Source: 2-12-FULL-35-15 sp036386835 (lineage in GTDB: Bacteria > Bacteroidota > Bacteroidia > 2-12-FULL-35-15). Taken from it: a stretch of 64,000 bases of DNA. The position numbers were made by a program, and so were the translations under genes. Shown piece by piece: positions 52,864-62,146 of the stretch; the first letter of the stretch is position 1, and every line of letters begins with the position of its first letter. The notes under the pieces were generated by a model. The model did not search any database, was not told where the DNA came from, and worked only from the letters and a program-made list of their open reading frames with translations. Location of the stretch: the NCBI GenBank assembly GCA_036386835.1, contig DASVUX010000028.1:62001-126000 (forward strand), given 5' to 3'.

Positions 52864-53016
52864 AGATATCAAATGATGTTTATTACTGAAGGATGTAAAT
52901 GTAAAAAAATTGACATTGCCACGGCATTAAAATCAGACTCATTCTTAGCTTTCGGGGTTGCATCTGTTTACAAAAAAAGAGTTCGGAATTCATCCGCAGG
53001 ATTCTGTGAAAGCCTG

Positions 53017-53024
53017 TATATTTG
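53017..53024 (+). promoter_or_regulatory. -7 box of the MATE transporter gene
   Basis: TATATTTG matches TAnnTTTG. It lies only 8 bp upstream of the ATG at 53033, so the transcript would be leaderless or nearly so. The -33 region is weak. Confidence 0.4.
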
Positions 53025-53032
53025 CCACCCTT

Positions 53033-54376
53033 ATGGCCGGCATCTTATCTTCCGAATACCTCAAAAGCTACAGGGCTACCTTTTCCCTTGCGTACCCAGT
53101 GGTGCTGAGCCAGCTCGGGCATATCATGGTTGGTGTAGTGGACACTGCGATGGTCGGACAAATAGGTACGGTCGAACAAGCTGCCGTGGCGCTTTCCAAC
53201 AGCCTTTACACACTGGTGCTTGTATTCGGGCTGGGGGTTTCCTATGGCGTTACCCCCCTGGTGGCTGCAGCCGACAGCTCTAAGGATATCGGGTTGAACG
53301 CGCAGCTCCTCAGGCACGGGATTGTGATCAACACGGTCCTCGGGATCTTATTATTCGTTCTGCTTTTTTTCAGCTCTCCTGTCCTGAATCTTTTTGACCA
53401 GAAACCAGAGGTGGTGGATCTTGCCATCCCGTTTTTAAATGTGATGATGCTTGGCATGATCCCCTTATGCATTTTCTCAGGGTTCAAGCAATTCACGGAA
53501 GGTCTTTCTTTTACGGGCATTGCAATGCTCATCACGATAGGATCAAACTTACTGAACGTATTATTGAATTACCTGATGATCTTCGGCCATTGGGGCTTCC
53601 CCGAAATGGGCCTGATGGGATCCTGCTGGGCCAGCTTTATTGCACGGATGGTGATGGCCATAGCCATGTTCCTGTATGTATATTATAACAGGCATTTCAG
53701 GCAATACAGGGCAGGGTTCTCTTTCCGAAACCTTTCAAAAGAGCTTACAAAAAAGATCCTGAACATCGGGATACCCTCCGGGCTGCAGTGGGTGTTTGAA
53801 GTAGGTGCCTTTGCGTTTGCCGTGATCATGATCGGCTGGATCAGTCCGAATGCACAGGCGGCCCACCAGGTCGCGCTCAGTATTGCAGCAACAACCTACA
53901 TGATGGCAAGCGGCTTATCTGCGGCAGCTTCCGTGCGCGTGGGAAACATGGCCGGACTGCATAACCGTGAAGGCGTGAGGATTGCAGGCTTCAGCGCGTT
54001 CATCATGGTGCTTGCATTCATGAGCATCTGCGCATTGTGCTTTATTTTGTTTAAGGATAGCCTGCCGGTAATATTCAACAAAGACACAGAAGTTATTTCA
54101 ATCGCATCAGCATTATTGGTGATCGCGGCATTCTTTCAATTAAGTGACGGGGTCCAGGTTGTAGGTCTTGGCGCGTTAAGGGGCGTAAAGGATGTTACAC
54201 TCCCAACCATCATCACACTGGTAGCTTACTGGGTGATCGGTTTACCGATGAGTTATGTATTCGCTTTTAAAATGGGGCTTGGCGCAGAAGGTGTATGGTA
54301 CGGATTATCACTTGGCCTGACGATAGCAGCTGTTTCTTTGTTCTTTCGTTTTAATTATGTGAGCAGGAAGGTTTGA
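53033..54376 (+). CDS. MATE-family multidrug/cation efflux transporter
   Basis: A 447-residue inner-membrane transporter with twelve hydrophobic segments in two halves. NorM/DinF-like signatures are FSLAYPVVLSQLGHIMVGVV and DTAMVGQIGTVEQAAVALSN in helix 1-2, and IPSGLQWVFEVGAFAFAVIM in helix 7. MATE proteins exchange Na+ or H+ for drugs or other organic cations. The start at ATG 53033 is preferred over a TTG at 52958, whose 25 extra residues (starting MHLFTKKEF) are unlike the family and include no helix. Confidence 0.92.
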   Translation: MAGILSSEYLKSYRATFSLAYPVVLSQLGHIMVGVVDTAMVGQIGTVEQAAVALSNSLYTLVLVFGLGVSYGVTPLVAAADSSKDIGLNAQLLRHGIVINTVLGILLFVLLFFSSPVLNLFDQKPEVVDLAIPFLNVMMLGMIPLCIFSGFKQFTEGLSFTGIAMLITIGSNLLNVLLNYLMIFGHWGFPEMGLMGSCWASFIARMVMAIAMFLYVYYNRHFRQYRAGFSFRNLSKELTKKILNIGIPSGLQWVFEVGAFAFAVIMIGWISPNAQAAHQVALSIAATTYMMASGLSAAASVRVGNMAGLHNREGVRIAGFSAFIMVLAFMSICALCFILFKDSLPVIFNKDTEVISIASALLVIAAFFQLSDGVQVVGLGALRGVKDVTLPTIITLVAYWVIGLPMSYVFAFKMGLGAEGVWYGLSLGLTIAAVSLFFRFNYVSRKV

Positions 54377-54398
54377 TAATGTACCGCAGGGTTATCGT

Positions 54399-54750
54399 CA
54401 TCCTGTGCTCCGGGACGGATCTGTTGATTTAAAGTTAACAATAACAGATCTCTTGACTACGCTCGAGATGACACCGCTCGAAATGACATCTTAAGTGCAG
54501 GATTATTAGTTGTCATTTCGAGCGGAGTCGAGAAATAGACTACGACAATTTAACTCTTCGCCTGATATACCGAAGATACGCATTTGTGGGTTGTCATCGA
54601 TTAAGTTTGACATTCAACGCATGGACTCATTGAAAGCAGGTAATTGAAACTGCTAACATTTTGAGATCCCGTATCAGGCACGGGATGACGTTTCCATGAA
54701 AAAATATAGTTTGCAATAAAAAGATCCCTCCGCTGCGGTCGGGATGACAT
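54399..54750. repeat. Repeat-filled gap: five or six extragenic palindromic repeat copies
   Basis: This 400-bp stretch without a gene (54377-54779) is a patch of short hairpin repeats. They include GTCATCCTGTGCTCCGGGAC (54399-54418), an inverted copy ATCTCTTGACTACGCTCGAG (54448-54467), TTGTCATTTCGAGCGGAGTC (54510-54529), GAGATCCCGTATCAGGCACG (54663-54682) and GATCCCTCCGCTGCGGTCGG (54723-54742). Each has GATCTC/GATCCC at one end and ATGAC/GTCAT at the other. They separate the MATE gene from the converging ABC-F gene. Confidence 0.8.
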
Positions 54751-54779
54751 TGTCTGGAGCGACCGGGTATGCACGTTGA

Positions 54780-56690
54780 TCACATCATCTCACTTAACTC
54801 TAACCACCTCAAACCTTTTTCATCCAGCTCCGCTATGATTTTGGAAATACGCATTGAACATTTCGTAATCTCTTCATGGTCCGAAAGGCTGTTCATCTTC
54901 TCTGATAAAGCAGCTTTTTCTTTTTCCAGAACAGCAATATCTTTTTCCAGTTGCTCGAATTCGGATTTCTCCCTGAAACTCGGTTTCTTTTTACCGGCAA
55001 GCGGTTCAGCTGTTTTTACTGCCACTGGTTCTGCTTTCTTTTCCTCTGCCTTTTCCGCATGAGCAATCTGCCCAGCGGGTTTAGCCCTGTCCTCCTGCTC
55101 TTTCCTGTCGCGGTACTCAGTATAGTTACCCGGGAAATCACGCACAACACCTTCGCCTTCAAAAACAAAAAGGTGGTCCACCAGCTTATCCATAAAGTAA
55201 CGATCATGCGTCACGATCAATACACAACCCTGGAAACCGGTCAGGAAGTCTTCAAGTACGCTTAGCGTAACAATATCAAGATCGTTTGTAGGCTCATCGA
55301 GAATAAGGAAATTCGGGTTCTTGATCAGGATGGTCATCAGGAACAAACGCCTCCTTTCACCTCCGCTGAGCTTCGAAACAAAACCATACTGTACGTCAGG
55401 CGGAAATAAGAACTTGGTAAGCAGCGCTGATGCGCTGAGTTTGGAGCCATCTGCAAGCGGGATGAATTCTGCAATATCTTTTACAATTTCAATCACGCGT
55501 TTATCCTCATTCAGCTTCATGCCTTCCTGCGAATAATAACCATACACAATTGTTTCACCCGTGGAGATCGTTCCTGCATCCGGCTTGTCCAGCTCCATGA
55601 TCATATTCAGGAAAGTTGATTTCCCTGCACCGTTCTTTCCTACAACACCTATCTTCTCCCCTTTTTTAAATACGTATGAAAAGCCATTGATGATCTTCGT
55701 AGCGCCAAAAGCTTTCTTGATATTCACCACTTCAAGGATCTTTCCACCGATGCGGTTCATCTTCACGCCCAGCTCCAGCTTCTCTTCTTTCTTCCCGCTG
55801 AATGCTTTATCCTTTGTCACCTCGAACTGGTCAACACGGTATTTTGCTTTTGTACCCCGCGCCCGCGGCATTTTACGAACCCACTCCAGTTCGCGGGTAT
55901 ATAAGTTCTTTGCCTTATCTATCTCGCTGCTTTCAATTGCTTCGCGCTCTGCTTTCTTCTCAATGTAATACTGGAAATTTCCTTTGTAGTTATACAGCTT
56001 GGTATTATCTATCTCTATGATCTCTGTGCAGACACTGTCCAGGAAATACCTGTCATGCGTTACCAGTAAAAGTGTCAGGTCTTTATTGATCAGGTAATTC
56101 TCCAGCCATTCGATCATCTCCACATCAAGGTGATTGGTTGGCTCATCGAGGATCAACAACTGTGGTTCATCAATCAGCACCTTTGCAAGGGCCACACGTT
56201 TTTTCTGTCCACCGGAAAGAACTCCGATCTGCTTATCGAGGAATTTAATTTTCAGCCGCTGCAATACTTCGGTCACTTTCGCCTCCATCTGCCATGCATC
56301 GAGATCGTTCATCCGCTCGGTCGCCCTTTCAAGGCGATCAGATGTTTTATCATTCATTTCCTTTTCAAAGTCTTCCAATGCGAATTCGTATTCACGCACT
56401 GCATTCAATGCAGGATTGCTGGTCTTATAGATTGCTTCAACAACAGTATCTTCTTCATTAAAGACAGGGTTTTGGTTCAGGTAGGTAACGGTGATATCTT
56501 TACGGAACGTCACGCTTCCTTCATCCGCTATCTCTTTTCCTGTAATGATTTTTAACAATGTTGATTTTCCGGCACCGTTCTTCGCAATAAGTGCGATCCG
56601 TTGTCCCTGGTTAAGCCCGAAGCTGATCTTGTCAAATAATTTCTTCGCCCCGTATGCTTTGGATACTGCTTCTACTGATAGGTAATTCAA
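54780..56690 (-). CDS. ABC-F family ATPase (Uup-like)
   Basis: A 636-residue soluble protein with two ABC ATPase domains and no membrane part. Domain 1 has Walker A ALIAKNGAGKSTLLK near 35, signature LSGGQKKRVALAKVL near 158 and Walker B LLILDEPTNHLD; domain 2 has VVGKNGAGKSTFLN near 348, LSGGERRRLFLM and FLILDEPTNDLD. The interdomain linker and a C-terminal coiled coil (FEQLEKDIAVLEKEKAALSE) are as in Uup, which binds DNA or ribosomes. The start is TTG 56690: in-frame stops lie just upstream, and MNYLSVEAVSKAYG is the family's usual beginning. Confidence 0.93.
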   Translation of the reverse strand: MNYLSVEAVSKAYGAKKLFDKISFGLNQGQRIALIAKNGAGKSTLLKIITGKEIADEGSVTFRKDITVTYLNQNPVFNEEDTVVEAIYKTSNPALNAVREYEFALEDFEKEMNDKTSDRLERATERMNDLDAWQMEAKVTEVLQRLKIKFLDKQIGVLSGGQKKRVALAKVLIDEPQLLILDEPTNHLDVEMIEWLENYLINKDLTLLLVTHDRYFLDSVCTEIIEIDNTKLYNYKGNFQYYIEKKAEREAIESSEIDKAKNLYTRELEWVRKMPRARGTKAKYRVDQFEVTKDKAFSGKKEEKLELGVKMNRIGGKILEVVNIKKAFGATKIINGFSYVFKKGEKIGVVGKNGAGKSTFLNMIMELDKPDAGTISTGETIVYGYYSQEGMKLNEDKRVIEIVKDIAEFIPLADGSKLSASALLTKFLFPPDVQYGFVSKLSGGERRRLFLMTILIKNPNFLILDEPTNDLDIVTLSVLEDFLTGFQGCVLIVTHDRYFMDKLVDHLFVFEGEGVVRDFPGNYTEYRDRKEQEDRAKPAGQIAHAEKAEEKKAEPVAVKTAEPLAGKKKPSFREKSEFEQLEKDIAVLEKEKAALSEKMNSLSDHEEITKCSMRISKIIAELDEKGLRWLELSEMM

Positions 56691-56830
56691 TGTGTAAAAA
56701 GTTAATGGTTAATGTTAAAAGTTAATTGTTATCGTTCTATATAAATTTAACCCCGGTTTTACCGGAGACAATCTTATAAATCAACTCTCAACTGGTAACT
56801 TCCCTTTTAAGGGGCGCAAATATAGCGAAT

Positions 56831-57559
56831 TTATTGCTTGGGGGCATCATCGGGGGCAGGCTCTCCCGGTTTTTTCGGAACAATAGTGTAAGTGATCTGG
56901 ATGGGATTGTCTTCCACAACATGTATTTCATTTTCCTGCTCACCGCTTACATCAATCAGTGCATTTTCCTCATCCGTACCGAGATCATATACACGGGGCG
57001 GAGGTCCTTCGGTTTTAAAATTATAGGAAGTGATGAGTCCGGCAAGCGCACCGAGCATGTGTGATTCCCAGGAAACCCCTTCTTTGATGGGAAAAATACC
57101 CCAAACAGTCCCTCCATAAATAAATACTACAAAAAGCGAAAGGGCAAGAAGGCGGGTGTCTTTACGGAAAACCCCGCTGAAAAACAGGAAAGCGACAAAG
57201 CCGTAAAGAATCCCGCTGGCACCGATGTGATAAGAATCTCGCGCGGCCGCCCAAACCCAGATGCCCGTCATGATGTACACCCAGAAAAAAACCTGGAAAG
57301 CAATCGAACGGTAGAAATAAAATATGATGCTTCCTAAGATAAGCAGCGGCACCGTGTTGGAGATAAGATGGTCATAATCGGCATGTAATAATGGCGCTAC
57401 AAGCACCCCGATCAAACCATGGATTGTTCTCGGATAAATCCCGTACCAGGCCAGGCTCTCATGCGACAGCACCTCGTAAAATTTTATAATCCACAAAATG
57501 GCAATGAATGCCAAAGGATATAAAAAGCTGGATAATACTTTTGAGGTTTTATTACGCAT
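56831..57559 (-). CDS. Rhomboid-family intramembrane serine protease
   Basis: A 242-residue membrane protease with six helices and a soluble C-terminal tail (about 185-242). The catalytic serine is in HIGASGILYGFVAF near residues 133-146, the catalytic histidine in SWESHMLGALAGLI near 173, and the first loop has HADYDHLISNTVPLLILG, equivalent to the H-x-x-x-H-x-x-x-N motif. The set is complete, so activity is expected. The C-terminal tail is polar and proline-rich (VPKKPGEPAPDDAP) and is not part of the core. It is oriented away from the heme-type receptor genes. Confidence 0.92.
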   Translation of the reverse strand: MRNKTSKVLSSFLYPLAFIAILWIIKFYEVLSHESLAWYGIYPRTIHGLIGVLVAPLLHADYDHLISNTVPLLILGSIIFYFYRSIAFQVFFWVYIMTGIWVWAAARDSYHIGASGILYGFVAFLFFSGVFRKDTRLLALSLFVVFIYGGTVWGIFPIKEGVSWESHMLGALAGLITSYNFKTEGPPPRVYDLGTDEENALIDVSGEQENEIHVVEDNPIQITYTIVPKKPGEPAPDDAPKQ

Positions 57560-57663
57560 AACAGGGTTTCAACAAATTTTTCCAGTCAATGTTTATACCA
57601 AAAACGCTTTGTGTCAGAAAGGCATTAATTATTTTTTCATTAACGGATAATTATTAATTTTAC

Positions 57664-58206
57664 ATGCAGCGAATGAAAAGGGTCCTCACATTCTTTCTTT
57701 TATCTATCTTCCTGTTCAATACGATGGGCTATTTTGTAGTTTTTAAGATCGGCCGGGACCATATAAAGAGAGCGCTTAAGCAGGATATTGAGAATGGGAT
57801 TCTTCATACTTCCATTTCCACCATTGTAATACCGAATACCGAACTTAATGACCTCAGCTGGCTGGAGCATGATGAATTCGAATACAATCATGAACGTTAT
57901 GATGTTTTAAGAATTGCAGAAGATGAGAACAGCACCACTTTTTACTGCATTCATGATAAAAAAGAAACTCATCTTTTCAGTAAGCTGTCAAAACATGTTA
58001 AGGACCATGTTGCGCAAAATAAGCAGCCGTTCAAGCATTCAAAATCCAAGAACATTCTTGACAATTCCGAAAAAATCCTGGAAAGCTCCATGATTTCTTT
58101 TGCATCTCCTTTCATATTCACTGAAAAAGTTGAACTGACACCCCCCTTCTCAACTTACAAGTTCCAGTTTGTAAGTTACAATTTTCAGCCCCCCGAAACA
58201 ACCTGA
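57664..58206 (+). CDS. Small membrane-anchored protein upstream of TonB-dependent receptor
   Basis: A 180-residue protein with one N-terminal helix (FFLLSIFLFNTMGYFVVFKI) that may be a signal anchor, followed by a polar exported domain. Similar proteins with a VFKIxxxxIKxxLKxxI start often precede TonB-dependent receptors in Bacteroidota (from memory); their function is not known. The gene lies 138 bp upstream of the receptor on the same strand. Start is ATG 57664; the Met at residue 4 is an alternative. Confidence 0.7.
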   Translation: MQRMKRVLTFFLLSIFLFNTMGYFVVFKIGRDHIKRALKQDIENGILHTSISTIVIPNTELNDLSWLEHDEFEYNHERYDVLRIAEDENSTTFYCIHDKKETHLFSKLSKHVKDHVAQNKQPFKHSKSKNILDNSEKILESSMISFASPFIFTEKVELTPPFSTYKFQFVSYNFQPPETT

Positions 58207-58278
58207 TTCGTTCCCTTTTATAATTTCAGAATTATCAATTGACCCGGCAACATTATACTGCTGTTGGTGTATTAATTT

Positions 58279-58317
58279 GCAATGCGCGGATGGCGAACTG
58301 CTGAACGTGCGCATTGC
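58279..58317 (+). promoter_or_regulatory. Leader hairpin upstream of the TonB-dependent receptor
   Basis: A perfect 9-bp inverted repeat, GCAATGCGC and GCGCATTGC, with a 21-nt loop, ends 27 bp before the receptor ATG. There is no T-run, so it is not a terminator. It could be an operator or an RNA element in the leader. No known riboswitch is recognised. Confidence 0.5.
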
Positions 58318-58344
58318 CTGTCAATCATTATCTAAAATCTCAAA

Positions 58345-60645
58345 ATGAAAATGAAACAAATACTATTCTCCGTTTTAATGCTTGCAGGTTATGCTGCGGG
58401 GGCACAGGTAAGCGATACGGACACAATTACAAAACTGATCGACCTCAATGAAGTGGTATTTTCAGTAAGCAGAACAGAAGAAAAGAAAGCTGAAGTCCCT
58501 TTCAGCATGACTATAATAGACAAAAAAACCATCGAGCTTGAAAATCCGCAAACATCGGCAGACATGCTTGCAAATACGGGCCAGATAATGGTTCAGAAAA
58601 GCCAGGCAGGCGGTGGAAGCCCTATCATTAGAGGATTCGAAGCAAGTCGCGTCCTCCTTGTTATTGACGGGGTAAGAATGAACAATGCTATTTACCGTGC
58701 AGGGCATTTACAGGATGCTATAACGATAGACAATGCTATGCTTGACCGGACTGAGATCATTTTTGGCCCTTCATCGGTTATGTACGGTAGCGATGCGCTT
58801 GGTGGCGTGATGCATTTTTATACCAAAAAACCATTGCTTGGTGAAGAAGGCAAGATGAAACTGAAGGTAAATGCTGCATTGCGCTATGCCAGTGCGAACC
58901 AGGAAAAGACAGGACATGTGGATTTTAACCTGGGCTTCAAAAAATTTGCTTCTTTAACGAGCATAACTTACAGCGATTTCGAGGACCTGCGGACGGGGAA
59001 TGGCCGTAACCCGAATCCAGACTTCGGGAAAAACTACTATTATGTGGGGAGGAACTGGAATGGAACTGCTGACAGCACTATAAGAAATACGAACCCCAAT
59101 ATTCAGAAAAAGACGGGATATTCCCAGGTGGATATCCTTCAGAAATTACTCTTTAAGGTAAATGAAAATGTTGAGCTTGGCCTTAACCTCCAATATTCAA
59201 CATCCAGCAACATTCACCGCTACGATCGGTTAACAGAAGCAGGAAGCGGTGGCAACCTTAAATTTGCAGAATGGTATTATGGTCCTCAAAACCGCTTGAT
59301 GGCCTCTCTGTATTCGAATATAAGGTCAGAAGGAAAGCTTTTTAATAATCTCCGGATCACCGCAGCTTACCAATTAATCACCCAGGAAAGGACCAATAGA
59401 AGATTCAGCACCAATTACCTGAACCCGAACAGCAATAACAACAAACTGGTTTCTCAGTTTGAGGAGGTTGGTGTGATGTCATTGAATGCCGATTTCGTAA
59501 AATTTATAAAAGAAAAGCATAAACTAAGCTACGGTTTTGAGTTTGTAAACAATATCGTGAATTCAACGGCTACATCCAAGCATATTCAAACCGGAGAAAA
59601 TTTCACACCGGTTGCAACCCGTTATCCTAACGGGGGAAGCTCGATGATGAATATCGCAGCTTATCTCACCCATAGCTGGAAGATCAATGAAAAGCTGATC
59701 CTCAGCGATGGCCTGCGCTATACTTATAATTCATTATCAGCAAAATTTGATACGGCAAAAACTGCATCTCCATTTCAATTCCCGTTCACTTCTGTAAAGC
59801 AAACCAACAGCGCGTTGAACGGGAACCTGGGGCTGATCATTATTCCTGAAAAGAATGTACGGTTCAGCATTCTTGGCTCTACAGGGTTCCGGGCGCCTAA
59901 TGTTGATGACATGGCAAAAGTATTTGAATCCACAGGAAGCGTGATCATCGTTCCAAATGAAAAATTAAAAGCTGAGTATGCTTATAATATTGAGGTATCC
60001 CTGGCCACTACTATAATGAACGGCAAAGTGAAACTGGAAGGCGGATATTTCTATACATTACTTCAGAATGCTATTGTTGTAAAAGAAAGCCGGTTTAATG
60101 GTGCGGATTCTGTTATGTTTAACGGTAACCTAAGCCAGGTGCGCAGTCCTCAGAATGTGAACAACGCTTACATTCAGGGAGCCTGGGGAGCCATTTATGC
60201 TGATTTTACAGAAAATGTCTCTTTCAAATCCACCCTCAACTACACGCTGGGTGAATATCACCAGAAGCTGCCTCCAACAACAGCTGATCCATCGCATGAT
60301 ACCATTATCCCGCTGGACCATATCGCGCCAATGTTCGGACAGACATCTCTTTTCTTCCGGTATAAGAAATTCGAATCTGAAGTATATGCAAGGTACAGCG
60401 CTCCTAAACTCTCAAAAGATTACAGCAGGGGAACAGAAGATAATGAACAGTATTCAGCAGATCCGGTAAACGGGTATATGCCGGGATGGAGTACTCTGAA
60501 CATCAAGACTGCTTATTATATCACAAAAAGTTTCAGTGTAAATCTTGGCATAGAAAATCTGTTTGACAGGCATTACCGCGTTTTTGCTTCCGGAGTCAGC
60601 TCACCCGGCAGGAACATAATTTTTGCAATAAGGGCAAAGTTCTAA
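58345..60645 (+). CDS. TonB-dependent outer-membrane receptor (heme/hemoglobin-type)
   Basis: A 766-residue receptor with a signal peptide ending GYAAGA, a plug domain (about 35-165) and a 22-strand barrel ending GRNIIFAIRAKF. The plug has the TonB-box region EVVFSVSRTEEKKAEVPFSM, then GGGSPIIRGFEASRVLLVID, GVRMNNAIYRAGHLQDAITI and FGPSSVMYGSDALGGVMHFY. These match the heme/hemoglobin/lactoferrin receptor group rather than SusC. There is no carboxypeptidase-like N-terminal extension. The ligand is inferred as heme or an iron chelate. A hairpin precedes it, and a terminator follows immediately. Confidence 0.93.
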   Translation: MKMKQILFSVLMLAGYAAGAQVSDTDTITKLIDLNEVVFSVSRTEEKKAEVPFSMTIIDKKTIELENPQTSADMLANTGQIMVQKSQAGGGSPIIRGFEASRVLLVIDGVRMNNAIYRAGHLQDAITIDNAMLDRTEIIFGPSSVMYGSDALGGVMHFYTKKPLLGEEGKMKLKVNAALRYASANQEKTGHVDFNLGFKKFASLTSITYSDFEDLRTGNGRNPNPDFGKNYYYVGRNWNGTADSTIRNTNPNIQKKTGYSQVDILQKLLFKVNENVELGLNLQYSTSSNIHRYDRLTEAGSGGNLKFAEWYYGPQNRLMASLYSNIRSEGKLFNNLRITAAYQLITQERTNRRFSTNYLNPNSNNNKLVSQFEEVGVMSLNADFVKFIKEKHKLSYGFEFVNNIVNSTATSKHIQTGENFTPVATRYPNGGSSMMNIAAYLTHSWKINEKLILSDGLRYTYNSLSAKFDTAKTASPFQFPFTSVKQTNSALNGNLGLIIIPEKNVRFSILGSTGFRAPNVDDMAKVFESTGSVIIVPNEKLKAEYAYNIEVSLATTIMNGKVKLEGGYFYTLLQNAIVVKESRFNGADSVMFNGNLSQVRSPQNVNNAYIQGAWGAIYADFTENVSFKSTLNYTLGEYHQKLPPTTADPSHDTIIPLDHIAPMFGQTSLFFRYKKFESEVYARYSAPKLSKDYSRGTEDNEQYSADPVNGYMPGWSTLNIKTAYYITKSFSVNLGIENLFDRHYRVFASGVSSPGRNIIFAIRAKF

Positions 60646-60656
60646 TACTTATGTAA

Positions 60657-60690
60657 AAAGGTCTCCAGTGGTTTGCGGGAGACCTTTTTT
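60657..60690 (+). terminator. Rho-independent terminator after the TonB-dependent receptor
   Basis: A 10-bp stem AAAGGTCTCC with GGAGACCTTT, followed by T residues, lies 11 bp after the stop codon. Confidence 0.9.
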
Positions 60691-60718
60691 GTTAAATTAT
60701 CCCCATTTAGAACAAAAA

Positions 60719-60749
60719 TTGTTTTTGAATCAGATTTTCTTTACTTTTG
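60719..60749 (+). promoter_or_regulatory. Promoter of the small exported protein gene
   Basis: TTG, 20 nt, TACTTTTG fits the Bacteroidota consensus and would give a leader of about 15 nt before ATG 60770, supporting that start. Confidence 0.55.
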
Positions 60750-60769
60750 AAAAGCAATTATATTCAATA

Positions 60770-61021
60770 ATGAAAAAACTGGCCAGGATATTTTTCTTCT
60801 TACTGTTCGCATTTATTGCTGACAGCGCCTTTGCGGCCCCTATCAAAGGGAAAGATACAGATTCCGCAGCCAGCCTGAAAAGCAATATTGCAATCTTCAA
60901 AATGATCACCTCACCTGCTGCTCCTTCCACTGCAGGTAAAAGCCTTAAAAAAGCAGGAAGTGTAGCGCGCACTGCCGGTTCACATTCTACCCTTACGGTT
61001 AAGCCGGTACCTGAAGGTTAA
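60770..61021 (+). CDS. Small exported protein of unknown function
   Basis: An 83-residue protein with a clear signal peptide: MKKLARIFFFLLFAFIADSA ending AFA, so about 60 residues are exported. The mature part is polar (KGKDTDSAASLKSNIAIFKM, VARTAGSHSTLTVKPVPEG). I recognise no family. An in-frame start at 60668 exists but lies in the receptor terminator and upstream of the promoter, so ATG 60770 is chosen. Confidence 0.65.
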   Translation: MKKLARIFFFLLFAFIADSAFAAPIKGKDTDSAASLKSNIAIFKMITSPAAPSTAGKSLKKAGSVARTAGSHSTLTVKPVPEG

Positions 61022-61102
61022 TTCTATCATCATATTCTGTTAAAGTTTCATTAATCTGCTTTATATAATATTGCAGCATATTAATTTAACAATACAGAAC
61101 AC

Positions 61103-61297
61103 ATGAAGGATACAGTTATCCATCTTAAGAACGGAAAGAAGAAACACGGATTTTTAATTGATACTATAACGGCACCGGATAATTACCTGTTCATACCGTA
61201 TGAGTCTGCTGCCTGTTTTTCTGAAACACAGAATACTGCATGCATTGAAGTTGTGCCGGGAGTTTTGATAGAAGCAATAGAAACAGATTTAAAATAA
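61103..61297 (+). CDS. Hypothetical small protein
   Basis: A 64-residue protein, MKDTVIHLKNGKKKHGFLID to ALIEAIETDLK-type ending (actual end IEAIETDLK), with the look of a single small beta-barrel or SH3-like domain (VIHLKNGKKKHGFLIDTI). I do not know the family. Its stop is directly against the stop of the converging DnaJ-type gene (no gap). There is a coding-like amino acid pattern, but no other support. Confidence 0.5.
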   Translation: MKDTVIHLKNGKKKHGFLIDTITAPDNYLFIPYESAACFSETQNTACIEVVPGVLIEAIETDLK

Positions 61298-62050
61298 TCA
61301 GAAGCCTCTTTGCTTCTTGATGTTCTCATACGCTTCCTGCACTTTCTGAAACTTTTCTTTCGCAGCGTGCTGAACCTCATCACCTAATGCAGCAACTTTA
61401 TCGGGATGGAATTTAACCGCCATCTTCCGGTAAGCCTTCTTCACATCCTCATCAGTTGCAGAAGATTCTATTTCAAGAATTTTATAATCGCTCCCCGGAT
61501 CACGGAAATACATCGCTTTCAGCGAGTTGAAATCAGCCGTATTTACTCCCAGGTAATTGGAAATGGAAGCAATTGTTTCGAGCTCGGAAGGATGTACATG
61601 TCCGTCGGCTTTGGAAATACCAAAGAGGTAGTGAACAAGCTGGAGCCGTTCAGGATGCGGCATGTATTGCTTGATCTGGAGACATACATCCCTGAGTGGG
61701 ATTTCCTGCTTCAGAATCTCTTTTAACATCTGGATTTGGGCCTGGGCATGTTGTTCGCCAAACTGGCGCACCAGGAATGTTTTAACATAATCCAGCTCAC
61801 TCTTTAATGTCCGGCCGTCACTTTTCATAACCGCTGCAGAAAGCACCAGGAGGCTTGCCGCAAAGTCACCCGCATGCGGGGCCATCCGTGAACCTGTATA
61901 TCTTCCTTCCTGGCCGGTGGTTGTTTGCACCGTAACACTTGCCGCATCGAACATTGATCCTAACGCGAAACCCAGCACTCCGCCAAGAGGGCCCCCAAGA
62001 GCCCAGCCTAATCCACTGCCAACCCACTTGCCAAATTTGATCTTAACCAT
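61298..62050 (-). CDS. TerB-like / DnaJ-domain protein (DjlA-like)
   Basis: A 250-residue protein in the DjlA style: a glycine-rich hydrophobic N-terminus (GSGLGWALGGPLGGVLGFAL) that may insert in the membrane, a TerB-like helical domain (about 65-170; FAASLLVLSAAVMKSDGRTL, YLFGISKADGHVHPSELETI), and a C-terminal J domain (about 185-250) with the HPD motif in RKMAVKFHPDKVAALGD. J domains stimulate DnaK ATPase. The start is ATG 62050 (MVKIKFGKWVGSG); an upstream ATG at 62071 would add seven residues without support. Confidence 0.9.
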   Translation of the reverse strand: MVKIKFGKWVGSGLGWALGGPLGGVLGFALGSMFDAASVTVQTTTGQEGRYTGSRMAPHAGDFAASLLVLSAAVMKSDGRTLKSELDYVKTFLVRQFGEQHAQAQIQMLKEILKQEIPLRDVCLQIKQYMPHPERLQLVHYLFGISKADGHVHPSELETIASISNYLGVNTADFNSLKAMYFRDPGSDYKILEIESSATDEDVKKAYRKMAVKFHPDKVAALGDEVQHAAKEKFQKVQEAYENIKKQRGF

Positions 62051-62146
62051 AATATGTATATAAGGCGACAAATGTAAGGCTTTTTCAAAGCTGCATTTTC
62101 ATTTCGTGCAAATTAAGTAGCTTTGAAAACAATCAAAATCACTTAA

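Noticed and set aside
54377..54779. CRISPR array in the repeat-filled gap
   Set aside because: The repeats are inverted, irregularly spaced and of differing sequence, without uniform spacers.
60668..60769. ATG at 60668 as start of the small exported protein
   Set aside because: It lies in the terminator of the receptor gene and upstream of the promoter; ATG 60770 begins a proper signal peptide.
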